Translations under genes and position numbers: made by a program
Shown here: piece after piece, positions 33,271-41,259 of the stretch
How positions within the stretch are numbered: the first letter of the stretch is position 1
How the letters are laid out: every line of letters starts with the position of its first letter
Notes under the pieces: generated by a model
What the model saw: only the letters and a program-made list of their open reading frames with translations
Told to the model about the DNA's origin: nothing
Databases searched by the model: none
DNA from: HGM13862 sp031553915
GTDB lineage: Bacteria; Bacillota; Dehalobacteriia; UBA4068
Assembly: GCA_031553915.1 (NCBI GenBank)
Contig: JAVBKT010000008.1
Location: forward strand, 1 to 47,522
DNA length: 47,522 bases
Direction of reading: 5' to 3'

Positions 33271-33895
33271 GGTTCACCGCCAGCTGCTTAATGCGAATCT
33301 GCTCCTGATCAACGCTAAGCACAGCCATCTGCTCCAAGGGCTGCTGCTGATAAATATGCTGCATACATTGGCTTAGTGTCAGCGTAAAATCACGGTTATT
33401 TTTCAGCTCCAGCGCCAAGCGTTCCGCAACCCCTTTGGAGGCATATTCCGCCTCGCCAAATTTGCTCGCAAATAATTTTTGTGTGTCCGCTTCTGTCCAC
33501 GCCACATAGATTGTCGGCGCCAGTCTTTGATCCTGATAAAACATCTGCAAATAATCCCTGGCAGTGGCAGGCGGCATATCCTGGTCAAGGACCAGCAACA
33601 CCATATGGCCAAAATAAAGCTGCTTATTAATTTGAGCGGACAGTTTTTCTTCGGCAGCTGCCCAGCTATCTGCTGTCGCAACAAAGCTCATGCTCACATC
33701 TGCGGCATTATTGCCGTCCTGATGTGCAAGCTCAATACTGACCTGCAACAGGCCATCCTCTGCCACAGACAAGGCTGCACCCAGAACAACTGCCATATCG
33801 CCGATTTCCGCCTTGCTGCGGCAGCCAAAAAGGCAGCATACTGATAAAGCCAGCAAAGTAAGCAAAGCGACAAATTTTATGACAAAGCCTGACAT
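33263..33895 (-). CDS. Short GerAC-like spore germination lipoprotein
   Basis: This 210-residue protein has a lipoprotein signal with a lipobox ending in Cys (SVCCLFGCRSKAEIGD, lipid-bearing Cys about residue 25), followed by the GerC N-terminal domain pattern: AVVLGAALSVAEDGLLQVSIEL, an INKQLYFGHMVLLVLDQ strand, and a DYLQMFYQDQRLAPTIYVAW segment. Family members usually have 350-400 residues; the C-terminal domain is missing here. The reading frame ends cleanly 8 bases into gerB, so this is not an obvious frameshift. ATG at 33895 is preferred to the GTG at 33898 on ribosome-site spacing. Confidence 0.82.
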   Translation of the reverse strand: MSGFVIKFVALLTLLALSVCCLFGCRSKAEIGDMAVVLGAALSVAEDGLLQVSIELAHQDGNNAADVSMSFVATADSWAAAEEKLSAQINKQLYFGHMVLLVLDQDMPPATARDYLQMFYQDQRLAPTIYVAWTEADTQKLFASKFGEAEYASKGVAERLALELKNNRDFTLTLSQCMQHIYQQQPLEQMAVLSVDQEQIRIKQLAVNHE

Positions 33896-33898
33896 CAC

Positions 33899-35383
33899 TT
33901 AATCCCCCCTCTTATTGGCAGCCATACGCCTTCTATTCCTGCTCAAAACCTGTGGCCGCCATTTGAGCTGCCATAGCGGCATCCGTACTGCGCTGTCCTT
34001 TAACCCTTGCAGATCAAGCGGCGCAAACGGAGAGAAATAGGCAATGCCAAAGGTTTCCAGAGAGCAAAGATAGATGAGCAAAAAGACCATGCCGATCAAA
34101 ATGCCAAACAAGCCGACAAACCAGCCCAAAAGCAGAAAAATGATGCGCAAAAGCGTGGCAGCCTCGACAAAGGGGGCAGTGACAAAAGAGGCGATAACCG
34201 TAATCGCCAGGACAATCAGCACTGCAGCGGAAATCAACCCGGCGGAGACAGCGGCATCTCCCATGACAATGGCGCCGACAATGCTTATCGCCTGGCCGGC
34301 AGGCTTGGGCAAGCGTACGCCCGCCTCACGCAATATCTCATATACCAGGCCAATCATCAGCACAGACAAGCCAACGGAAAAGGGCGTTTGCGCTTCTCCC
34401 GCTGCGATAGAAAGAAAAAGGCGAAAAGGAATAATCTGCTGATGATAAGAGACAGCAGCCACAAAAATGCCCGGCAGCAGGATACTGAAAAAGATAGCAA
34501 TAAAGCGCAGTACACGCACCCAGGTGGCATAGAAAAACCGCGTATAATAATCCTCTCCGCTTTGCAAGCCTTCGACAAAAAGCATCGGCACGGTCAGCAC
34601 GATCGGCGACCCGTCCACCAATACCGCAACCCGGCCTTCCAAAATCTTGGCGGCGGCAATATCCGGCTTTTCGGCAATACCGATAGTAGGGAAAAATGAG
34701 TATGGCGTATCCTGGATCAACTGCTCGATATAGCCGCTATCCAAAATAGCGTCAATGTCAATTTTCTTGATCCGCGCCTGAATTTTTTTCAGCACTTCGC
34801 GGTTAACAATACTGCTGATATAAACCAGCGCGATATTGGTTTGGGAATAGCGCCCCACCTTGATGACCTCTGTTTGAAAATCAGGATGATGAATCTTTTT
34901 GCGCAGCAAGGCCACATTACTGCGCATATTTTCGATAAAGCCCTCCCGGGGGCCGCGTATCACCACATCTGTTCCCGGCTCAGCGACTGAACGCTGCGGC
35001 CAATTGATAGCCTCAACCACAATAGCGGTCGCGGCGCCTTCAATCATCACCGCAATCAGGCCTTGCAACACATAATCAATCAGCTGCCGCATATCATCAA
35101 CAATGACAATGCTGCTGACATGCAACACCTCACGCGATAGCTCTTCGATCGTAAAATTGCAGTCTTTGCTTGCGTTCATCAGCGGCAAATACAAATCGCG
35201 CCCCAGCAAATCGCGGTCGACAAAGCCATCCAGAAAAAAGGTGGCTGCCTCCTGCCCATTGCCCAGGCGAAATTCTCTGATCACTATATCCAGGCTTTTT
35301 TCCAAGCTTCGCTCAATAAAAGCGATATTGTCTTTGACCGCATGACTAATCGGCGCGTTATTCTCTGCCCTTGACCCTTGCAT
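33899..35383 (-). CDS. Spore germination protein GerA (GerAA family)
   Basis: This 494-residue subunit has an N-terminal soluble domain (about 1-270; DIVIREFRLGNGQEAATFFLDGFVDRD, then NREVLKKIQARIKKIDIDAILDSGYIEQLI) and a C-terminal membrane domain with about five segments (about 285-450), including the family stretch EGRVAVLVDGSPIVLTVP before it and PKPAGQAISIVGAIVMGDAAVSAGLIS. It forms the channel-like part of the germinant receptor. GAGG precedes the ATG. The gene leads the A-C-B operon, with a possible forespore promoter upstream. Confidence 0.94.
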   Translation of the reverse strand: MQGSRAENNAPISHAVKDNIAFIERSLEKSLDIVIREFRLGNGQEAATFFLDGFVDRDLLGRDLYLPLMNASKDCNFTIEELSREVLHVSSIVIVDDMRQLIDYVLQGLIAVMIEGAATAIVVEAINWPQRSVAEPGTDVVIRGPREGFIENMRSNVALLRKKIHHPDFQTEVIKVGRYSQTNIALVYISSIVNREVLKKIQARIKKIDIDAILDSGYIEQLIQDTPYSFFPTIGIAEKPDIAAAKILEGRVAVLVDGSPIVLTVPMLFVEGLQSGEDYYTRFFYATWVRVLRFIAIFFSILLPGIFVAAVSYHQQIIPFRLFLSIAAGEAQTPFSVGLSVLMIGLVYEILREAGVRLPKPAGQAISIVGAIVMGDAAVSAGLISAAVLIVLAITVIASFVTAPFVEAATLLRIIFLLLGWFVGLFGILIGMVFLLIYLCSLETFGIAYFSPFAPLDLQGLKDSAVRMPLWQLKWRPQVLSRNRRRMAANKRGD

Positions 35384-35411
35384 GATAGCCTCACAAAATT
35401 TTGTTTGCTGT

Positions 35412-35441
35412 TATTATCACCCTTTTGATCAAGGGATATAC
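35412..35441 (-). promoter_or_regulatory. Possible sigma-G promoter of the germination operon
   Basis: Minus strand GTATA (35441 to 35437), 18 bases, GATAATA (35418 to 35412). This is close to the forespore sigma-G pattern used by germination operons in Bacillus. It lies between the terminator of the lyase operon and the gerA start. Confidence 0.35.
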
Positions 35442-35442
35442 T

Positions 35443-35469
35443 AAAAGCGTGCCGCAAACGGCACGCTTT
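35443..35469 (-). terminator. Terminator of the lyase operon
   Basis: AAAGCGTGCCG and CGGCACGCTTT form a perfect stem around CAAA. On the minus strand it is followed by TTTTAG. It lies about 40 bases after the PurB-family stop. Confidence 0.75.
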
Positions 35470-35509
35470 ATATTAATGCTGAAACTATAAAAAGAGTGAG
35501 ATAGGGCAG

Positions 35510-36805
35510 CTACTGTAGGCCTGCCCGGTCAAAAATAAAATCAATATTCTTGCGAAAATGCTCATAATCAAAAATGCTCATAATTTCCTGCCGGGAAAGC
35601 ACAGTGTTAATCCGCTCATCCTCCAGCACCAAATACTGAAAATCTGTTTGTTGTTGCCAGGCGGTTTTGGCGTCATCAGAAATAATTTCATTTGCCTTCT
35701 CGCGCATGACCCCTTTTTCAATCATCGCCAGCAGCACTAGCTGAGAAAAGATAACGCCCATACTGCTGTCAACATTATCCCGCATCCGCTCCGGATAGAC
35801 CTTTAATTTATTGATGACATCAGTAAAATGATAGAGCATATAATCAAGCACCAGACAGCTATCCGGAATAATGACCCGTTCTACCGGGGTATGCGTTGTG
35901 TCGCGCTCGTATAAAATATGCACATCTTCCAAAGCAGGAACCACATAGCCGCGCAGCAGGCGGGAAAGTCCGGAAATATTTTCGCATTTAAATGGCCGTA
36001 ATTTGTAGGGAATGGCCGTAGAGCCTTGTTGCCCTTCTGACATAGCTTCTTCCACCTCACGAATATCAGTTTGCGAAAGATAGCGGATTTCATCAGCAAA
36101 TTTACCAATAGAGCTGCCAATAATGGCCAGGGTGGTGACAAACTCCGCATAGCGGTCACGCTGCACGATCTGTGTGGAAACAGGTGCCGGATGCAACCCC
36201 AGCTTGCGGCAGACAAAGGTTTCCACATGCGGATCCAGGCTGGAGAAGGTGCCGACAACACCGGAAACTTTTCCCACAGCCATGCTGTGTCTGGCCTGGG
36301 CCAAGCGGGTAATTGACCGCTCTACCTCTTCCATCCATAGGGCCATTTTCAGGCCAAAGGTAATTGGTTCTTCGTAGGTGCCATGCGTGCGCCCCATCAT
36401 CAAGGTATATTTATATTCCCGGGCCAGGTTAGACAAGGCATCTCGCAGCTGGCGCAATTTTCCCTGCAACAAATCCGCCCCCTGGCAAACCTGAAGCGCG
36501 GTAGTGGTATCATTGATATCAGCAGAGCTCATACCCAAATGCAAATAGTTCCCGACCGGGCCGGTGTATTCGCGCAAATTAGTGAGGAAGGCTACGGCAT
36601 TATGCTTGGTTTCCAGCTCGATTTCTGCAATACGCTGCACATCATAATTGGCCTTTTCTTTAATTTCCAGATAAGCTTCTTTGGGTATTTGCCCAATATC
36701 AGCCATGGCCTCGCAAGCGGCAACAGCAACATCAAGCATCAGCTGATACCTATTTTCGTCACTGAAAATCTTGCTCATTTCCGGTAAAGAATATCTTTCC
36801 AGCAT
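35510..36805 (-). CDS. purB: Adenylosuccinate lyase family protein (PurB or paralogue)
   Basis: This 431-residue protein aligns end to end with adenylosuccinate lyases, which split fumarate from SAICAR and adenylosuccinate. Recognisable are MLERYSLPEMSKIFSDENR, MMGRTHGTYEEPITFGLK, QIVQRDRYAEF and RDTTHTPVERVIIPDS. The fumarate-lyase signature loop reads GSTAIPYKLRP (261-271), where the family pattern needs Met at the fifth and Asn at the tenth position; Ile and Arg are found. The TSSD motif reads MSSAD. These changes in or near the active site leave room for a different substrate. The start ATG follows AAGGAGGACC. It lies 23 bases after an APC permease, not with purine genes, and is last in the operon. 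Confidence 0.82.
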   Translation of the reverse strand: MLERYSLPEMSKIFSDENRYQLMLDVAVAACEAMADIGQIPKEAYLEIKEKANYDVQRIAEIELETKHNAVAFLTNLREYTGPVGNYLHLGMSSADINDTTTALQVCQGADLLQGKLRQLRDALSNLAREYKYTLMMGRTHGTYEEPITFGLKMALWMEEVERSITRLAQARHSMAVGKVSGVVGTFSSLDPHVETFVCRKLGLHPAPVSTQIVQRDRYAEFVTTLAIIGSSIGKFADEIRYLSQTDIREVEEAMSEGQQGSTAIPYKLRPFKCENISGLSRLLRGYVVPALEDVHILYERDTTHTPVERVIIPDSCLVLDYMLYHFTDVINKLKVYPERMRDNVDSSMGVIFSQLVLLAMIEKGVMREKANEIISDDAKTAWQQQTDFQYLVLEDERINTVLSRQEIMSIFDYEHFRKNIDFIFDRAGLQ

Positions 36806-36828
36806 ACCCCGGTCCTCCTTATTTGGCG

Positions 36829-38646
36829 CTAATAAGCTGTTCTGATATCGCCTAGCATCTGCCCCGGCGATGAATAAGCGTCCAGTTCCGCACCATAACA
36901 AACATATTGCTTAGAGATAATATCCACATAGTCCAGCTGCAGATTGGTATTGCGTAAATGGCTCAATGCCGCGTAGGCATCGCCGGCAAAAGCAGCCTCG
37001 TCCTGATAAAAACCATCCAGCTCAATATATCCGTAAAATCCGTCATCATAATAAATGACAAAGTTCTCCGCTGCGCTGTCACTTACCTCTAAAGCATACA
37101 GCTCACTTTCCCAGTCAAAAAAGGTATCGGTCGTGGCGCCCGGTAGATAGGCAGCGCTATATTCAGCCAAAGCAGTATGCGCCGCCTGCCTGTCCGCCGC
37201 TATCATGATCCCGCTCACGGCAATAGCTATCACCATTATCCCGGACAAAATCAAGATTCCCAGCTTAGAGCGCCGGTCAATTATGCCGCTTTTGTCCAAG
37301 CCGCCATATTTCTTTTTAAAGATCAGATAGGCGATCGGGCCGGAGATGACACCAATACAACCGCCGATAAAATAGATCAGGCCATTGCTAAAGAGAGCGA
37401 CTGCGCAGAGAATAATCGGCGCCAGACAAAAGAGGATGAGACCTTTGGTGCCAAAGGGCACTTTGAACGGCCTTTTTAGCCCCGGCTCTTTAATACGCAG
37501 CGCAATGGCTGAAATATAAATCAAAATATAGGCGAACATCAACAAAAAGACATCCAGTACCACCAGTACTTCAAAGCCATATTGACAAAGAATCAGGTTA
37601 ACTATGGCCATACTTATGATGGCTTTATGCGGAGTGCCGTGTTTTTTGCTCACTGACTTGAAAAACTTGGGGCATAAATTATCCTCGGCCATGGTATAGA
37701 AGCCACGCGAACCGGAGGCCAGATAGGTGCTGTACAGCGAAGTATTGGAAATAATGGCGGCAATGACAAAGAGCACGCCCAGGAAAGGAATACCCAAGGA
37801 CCCGGCTACAGTAGCAAAGCTAATTCCTCCGGCTGTTGACCATTGCTCCCAGTTGCCCACAGAGGCCAATCCGGCCATGGTGGGCAGAATATAAATCAGC
37901 ATAATCGCCGGCACCGAAAAAATGGTTGCCTTGGGAATAACCTGGGGGTTTTTCATCTCCCCGGCCATAGTGGACATTGATTCGTAGCCGGAATACATCC
38001 ACATGCAAATGGCAATACCCAAACCGAGAGATCCAAAGAAGGTTTGCCCCTCAGGAATAAAGGGGACAAAAGGGTTAGTGTTCCAATGCACAAAACCCAT
38101 AATGGTCATAATCAGAAAAGTTGCCATCACCAGGACAGAAAAATATGAGGACAAGCGGCCAACATCAGTGAGGCCGCGAATATTGATATAGGTAAAAACA
38201 ATAATCAAACCGGCTTTGATGAGAAAAATTGCCGTATCGCTCAGCTGAACAACAGCAGAGAGATAGCCAACTGCCAGCACAATATACAGCGTTGAATCAA
38301 TATAAATAGAAAGGGTGCGCCACCAGCCGCCCTGGAAACCCCAAAACTCTCCCAGCGCACGCTGAATCCACTTATAATAGCCGCCCTCCTGGGGAATAGC
38401 GCTGCCCAGCTCTGCTGCAATCAAGCCCTGCGGTATGCTCCAGAAAAAGGGCAAAACCACCAATAGGGCCAGTGTTAAGCCTGGCCCAGCGGCTGGTATC
38501 ATATCTTCGATACCATAAGCGCCGGCGCTAACCATGCAGAAAATCATAAAAAAGACGGTGAGCGTGCTGATATTATGTTTCTTGAGACCAGCATTTGTTG
38601 CGCCCTCACCAGGCGCAAAGCGTATTTCCTCTTTTTCCAACTCCAT
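36829..38646 (-). CDS. APC-family amino acid permease with extra C-terminal domain
   Basis: This protein of about 605 residues has an APC transporter core of about 12 membrane segments (about 25-490). Core motifs are STLTVFFMIFCMVSAGAYGIED, AELGSAIPQEGGYYKWIQRALG near segment 2 and GYESMSTMAGEMKNP. A 13th hydrophobic segment (about 460-485) is followed by an acidic, probably extracytoplasmic tail of about 110 residues rich in Tyr and Asp, which I do not recognise. The start is uncertain (ATG 38646, GTG 38655 or TTG 38658). It is the middle gene of the reductase-permease-lyase operon. An amino acid or amine is the likely cargo. Confidence 0.85.
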   Translation of the reverse strand: MELEKEEIRFAPGEGATNAGLKKHNISTLTVFFMIFCMVSAGAYGIEDMIPAAGPGLTLALLVVLPFFWSIPQGLIAAELGSAIPQEGGYYKWIQRALGEFWGFQGGWWRTLSIYIDSTLYIVLAVGYLSAVVQLSDTAIFLIKAGLIIVFTYINIRGLTDVGRLSSYFSVLVMATFLIMTIMGFVHWNTNPFVPFIPEGQTFFGSLGLGIAICMWMYSGYESMSTMAGEMKNPQVIPKATIFSVPAIMLIYILPTMAGLASVGNWEQWSTAGGISFATVAGSLGIPFLGVLFVIAAIISNTSLYSTYLASGSRGFYTMAEDNLCPKFFKSVSKKHGTPHKAIISMAIVNLILCQYGFEVLVVLDVFLLMFAYILIYISAIALRIKEPGLKRPFKVPFGTKGLILFCLAPIILCAVALFSNGLIYFIGGCIGVISGPIAYLIFKKKYGGLDKSGIIDRRSKLGILILSGIMVIAIAVSGIMIAADRQAAHTALAEYSAAYLPGATTDTFFDWESELYALEVSDSAAENFVIYYDDGFYGYIELDGFYQDEAAFAGDAYAALSHLRNTNLQLDYVDIISKQYVCYGAELDAYSSPGQMLGDIRTAY

Positions 38647-38693
38647 TTCCTCCACCAAATCCTAAAATGATATTTCAAGAACCAGCTTTGCTT

Positions 38694-39644
38694 TTATCTC
38701 ACCCGGATAGCAAACTCCGGACAATCCGCAGCGCAATAACCGCATAATATACAGTTTTCAGCAATCACATTGGCCTTATTGTCACGGATGACGAGGGCGT
38801 CATTATGACAACTATTGATGCAGTTGCCGCAGCCGACGCAAACAGCAGCCATCAATTGCCACTTTTTGTTATTTTTAACATTCCTCAGCTCGGCATCAGC
38901 GATCAGCTGGTCATTGAAAAAACGCAGGTTCAGATCCAGCTCCGCTTCTGCTACCATGCCAATAGCATGGCTGGCAAAACAATCCTCGACGCGGCCAAAA
39001 GCAATGGCCTCACGGATATCAGCCAGCAGATTGCCGCCGGCCAAAAGCTTCATCGAATAAACGCCTTTGTCCTTTGCTGCCGCTTGCCGGACAGCCCTGA
39101 TCATATCCGGCGGGTTGCCATTTAGCATACCCATGCCCAGCTTATTATATAGCGCAAAGATGATATCCACGCTGGGCTCGTTAGCCAGGGCGCTTACTGC
39201 CTGCACATTATGGGTGGAGGCGCCAATGGCGCGGATATAGCCCTTGGCCTGATAGTCCTGAAGACATTGCCAGGCGGGTGCGCGCTGCTGCAAGATATCG
39301 CTGCCAGCTCTCGCCGCATGCAGCAAAAAGATATCAAAATAGTCTCGATTAAGAGCGGTCAGCCCTTCTTCAATAGCTTTAGCCATATCCGCATAGGTAG
39401 CGGCTACTGACTTGCCGCTGATCACGACCTCGCCGCTGTGGCGGTCAAGGGCATAACGCAAATGCGCATATGAGCCGTACATCTGGGCGGAATCAAAAAA
39501 GGTTATGCCGCTGGCCATTGCTTTCTTGATCAGCCGTCCGCCATCCTCCGGCGACATAGCCGCCTGCAACGGACCCATCGGCAAGATGCCCAAACAAAGC
39601 TCGCTGACTTTAATTCCGCTGCGGCCTAAAGTATTATACTTCAT
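38694..39644 (-). CDS. Aldo/keto reductase fused to a two-[4Fe-4S] ferredoxin domain
   Basis: This 316-residue protein has an AKR barrel (about 1-245; start MKYNTLGRSGIKVSELCLG, catalytic Tyr in FDSAQMYGSY, Lys in VVISGKSV, His in FDIFLLHAAR) and a C-terminal ferredoxin domain with CVGCGNCINSC and CILCGYCAADC. Such fusions occur in anaerobes, where electrons probably pass between NAD(P)H and ferredoxin or a carbonyl substrate. GAGGGGAG precedes the ATG. It is the first gene of the operon that continues with the permease after 47 bases. Confidence 0.92.
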   Translation of the reverse strand: MKYNTLGRSGIKVSELCLGILPMGPLQAAMSPEDGGRLIKKAMASGITFFDSAQMYGSYAHLRYALDRHSGEVVISGKSVAATYADMAKAIEEGLTALNRDYFDIFLLHAARAGSDILQQRAPAWQCLQDYQAKGYIRAIGASTHNVQAVSALANEPSVDIIFALYNKLGMGMLNGNPPDMIRAVRQAAAKDKGVYSMKLLAGGNLLADIREAIAFGRVEDCFASHAIGMVAEAELDLNLRFFNDQLIADAELRNVKNNKKWQLMAAVCVGCGNCINSCHNDALVIRDNKANVIAENCILCGYCAADCPEFAIRVR

Positions 39645-39709
39645 GATTAACTCCCCTCTTGAGCAAAAGAGCCTAACCGCACAGCGAAGAAACAAAGAAA
39701 GTATTTTAG

Positions 39710-39738
39710 ATTATATCATTAATTATCACGAATGCCAA
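39710..39738 (-). promoter_or_regulatory. Promoter of the reductase-permease-lyase operon
   Basis: Minus strand TTGGCA (39738 to 39733), 17 bases, TATAAT (39715 to 39710), about 65 bases upstream of the reductase start. Confidence 0.75.
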
Positions 39739-39742
39739 TAAC

Positions 39743-39771
39743 TTGACAAAGACAAAGTAAAAAATTATTAT
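39743..39771 (+). promoter_or_regulatory. tyrS promoter
   Basis: TTGACA (39743-39748), 17 bases, TATTAT (39766-39771). It is back to back with the divergent reductase promoter. The leader before tyrS is under 40 bases, so there is no room for a T-box. Confidence 0.75.
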
Positions 39772-39814
39772 ATATGATAGATATTTGCAAAGACGGCAAG
39801 AAAGGAAAGGCATA

Positions 39815-41038
39815 ATGACAAACGTATTCGATATTTTGCAGGAGCGCGGTTTTGTTGAACAATCAACAAATATGGAGGAAGTTCGTGACCTTTTGGCCAG
39901 CGGCCCGGTTACTTTTTATATTGGCTTTGACCCCACGGCAGACAGCTTGCATGTCGGCCATTTTATTCAGGTGATGGTAATGATGCATATGCAAAGGGCC
40001 GGTCACCGGCCGATCGCCCTGATCGGCGGCGGCACCACTTTAGTGGGTGATCCCTCCGGCAGAACCGATATGCGCAAAATGCTCAGTAAAGAGGATATCA
40101 TTGCCAACGGAGAAAAATTCAAAAAGACTTTTGCCAAATTCCTCCGCTTTGATGATGAGGATGGCGCGCGTATGGTCAATAATGCCGACTGGCTGCTGGA
40201 TCTGAACTATCTGGAGTTCATCCGCGATTATGGCCAGTATTTTTCCGTCAACAGAATGCTAACCGCCGAATGCTTCAAGGTGCGGCTGGAAAAGGGCCTC
40301 ACTTTCCTTGAATTTAATTATATGCTGATGCAGAGCTATGATTTTCTGGAGCTGTACCGCCGCTATGGCGCCATTCTGCAAATGGGCGGTAATGACCAGT
40401 GGTCTAATATCCTCTCCGGCGCGGATTTGATTCGCCGCGTGGAGGGAGCCGAGGCGCATGCGCTCACCTTCAAGCTGCTCACTACCTCTGCCGGCAAAAA
40501 GATGGGCAAAACCGAGAGCGGCGCCGTCTGGCTGGATCCAGCCAAAACCAGCCCCTATGAATTCTATCAGTATTGGCGTAATATTGATGACGCTGATGTG
40601 GCAAACTGCTTGGCTCTGCTGACCTTTTTGCCGATGGATGAGATCCGCGCTATGACTGATATGCAGAGTGGCGCTGATATCAACCAGGCCAAAGCAAGGC
40701 TGGCTTATGAAGTGACCAAGCTGGTGCACAGCGAAGAAGACGCCCGTAATGCACAAACCGCGGCCCAGGCGCTGTTCAGCGGCGCCGGCGATACGGCCAA
40801 TATGCCTTCTACCGAAGTTAATCTCGCTGAAAATATGACCATTATCGACCTGCTTACTCTGTGCGGCCTGATTGCCAGCAATAGCGAAGGCCGCCGCCTG
40901 ATCAAAGAGGGCGGGATTTATCTCAACAACGAACGTATTACCGCTCATGACTATTTGCTCGGCAGCAATGATTTTGTTGACGGACATGCGCTGCTGCGTA
41001 AAGGTAAAAAGGTTTATCACAAAGCTATCCTAAAATAA
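39815..41038 (+). CDS. tyrS: Tyrosyl-tRNA synthetase
   Basis: This 407-residue class I synthetase charges tRNA-Tyr. The HIGH-type motif is HVGH (46-49), the tyrosine pocket includes GGGTTLVGDPSGR and MGGNDQWSNI, and the KMSKS loop reads KKMGKTESG. A C-terminal S4-like RNA-binding domain (about 340-407) ends RKGKKVYHKAIL. AAAGGAAAGG lies before the ATG. Confidence 0.97.
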   Translation: MTNVFDILQERGFVEQSTNMEEVRDLLASGPVTFYIGFDPTADSLHVGHFIQVMVMMHMQRAGHRPIALIGGGTTLVGDPSGRTDMRKMLSKEDIIANGEKFKKTFAKFLRFDDEDGARMVNNADWLLDLNYLEFIRDYGQYFSVNRMLTAECFKVRLEKGLTFLEFNYMLMQSYDFLELYRRYGAILQMGGNDQWSNILSGADLIRRVEGAEAHALTFKLLTTSAGKKMGKTESGAVWLDPAKTSPYEFYQYWRNIDDADVANCLALLTFLPMDEIRAMTDMQSGADINQAKARLAYEVTKLVHSEEDARNAQTAAQALFSGAGDTANMPSTEVNLAENMTIIDLLTLCGLIASNSEGRRLIKEGGIYLNNERITAHDYLLGSNDFVDGHALLRKGKKVYHKAILK

Positions 41039-41055
41039 TCGGCCTCTAATTTATT

Positions 41056-41092
41056 GCGCCTTTTTCTCCCCCGGGAGAGAGGCGCTTTTTTA
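41056..41092 (+). terminator. tyrS terminator
   Basis: GCGCC/GGCGC with an inner TCTCCC/GGGAGA stem, followed by six T and TATT. It lies about 20 bases after the tyrS stop. Confidence 0.8.
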
Positions 41093-41198
41093 TTAAATGA
41101 ACTATCAAGCTTTTTAGCCAATAATCGCTAAAAATAATTTTCTAAACTGTTGTTTTTATGAAAAATATGCTGAATTTTAGCCATTTTTGCAAAAAATC

Positions 41199-41227
41199 TT
41201 GACATTTTATGCAAATATATGCATAAT
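41199..41227 (+). promoter_or_regulatory. arg operon promoter with embedded inverted repeat
   Basis: TTGACA (41199-41204), 17 bases, CATAAT (41222-41227). TATGCA-AATATA-TGCATA (41208-41225) fills the spacer and overlaps the -10 box, a good place for a repressor. It does not match the usual ArgR box closely. Confidence 0.6.
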
Positions 41228-41259
41228 AATAACATAATATTCGAGGAGGAGCTGTTGGC

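Noticed and set aside
39660..39814. T-box leader upstream of tyrS
   Set aside because: The promoter leaves under 40 bases of leader, too short for a T-box.
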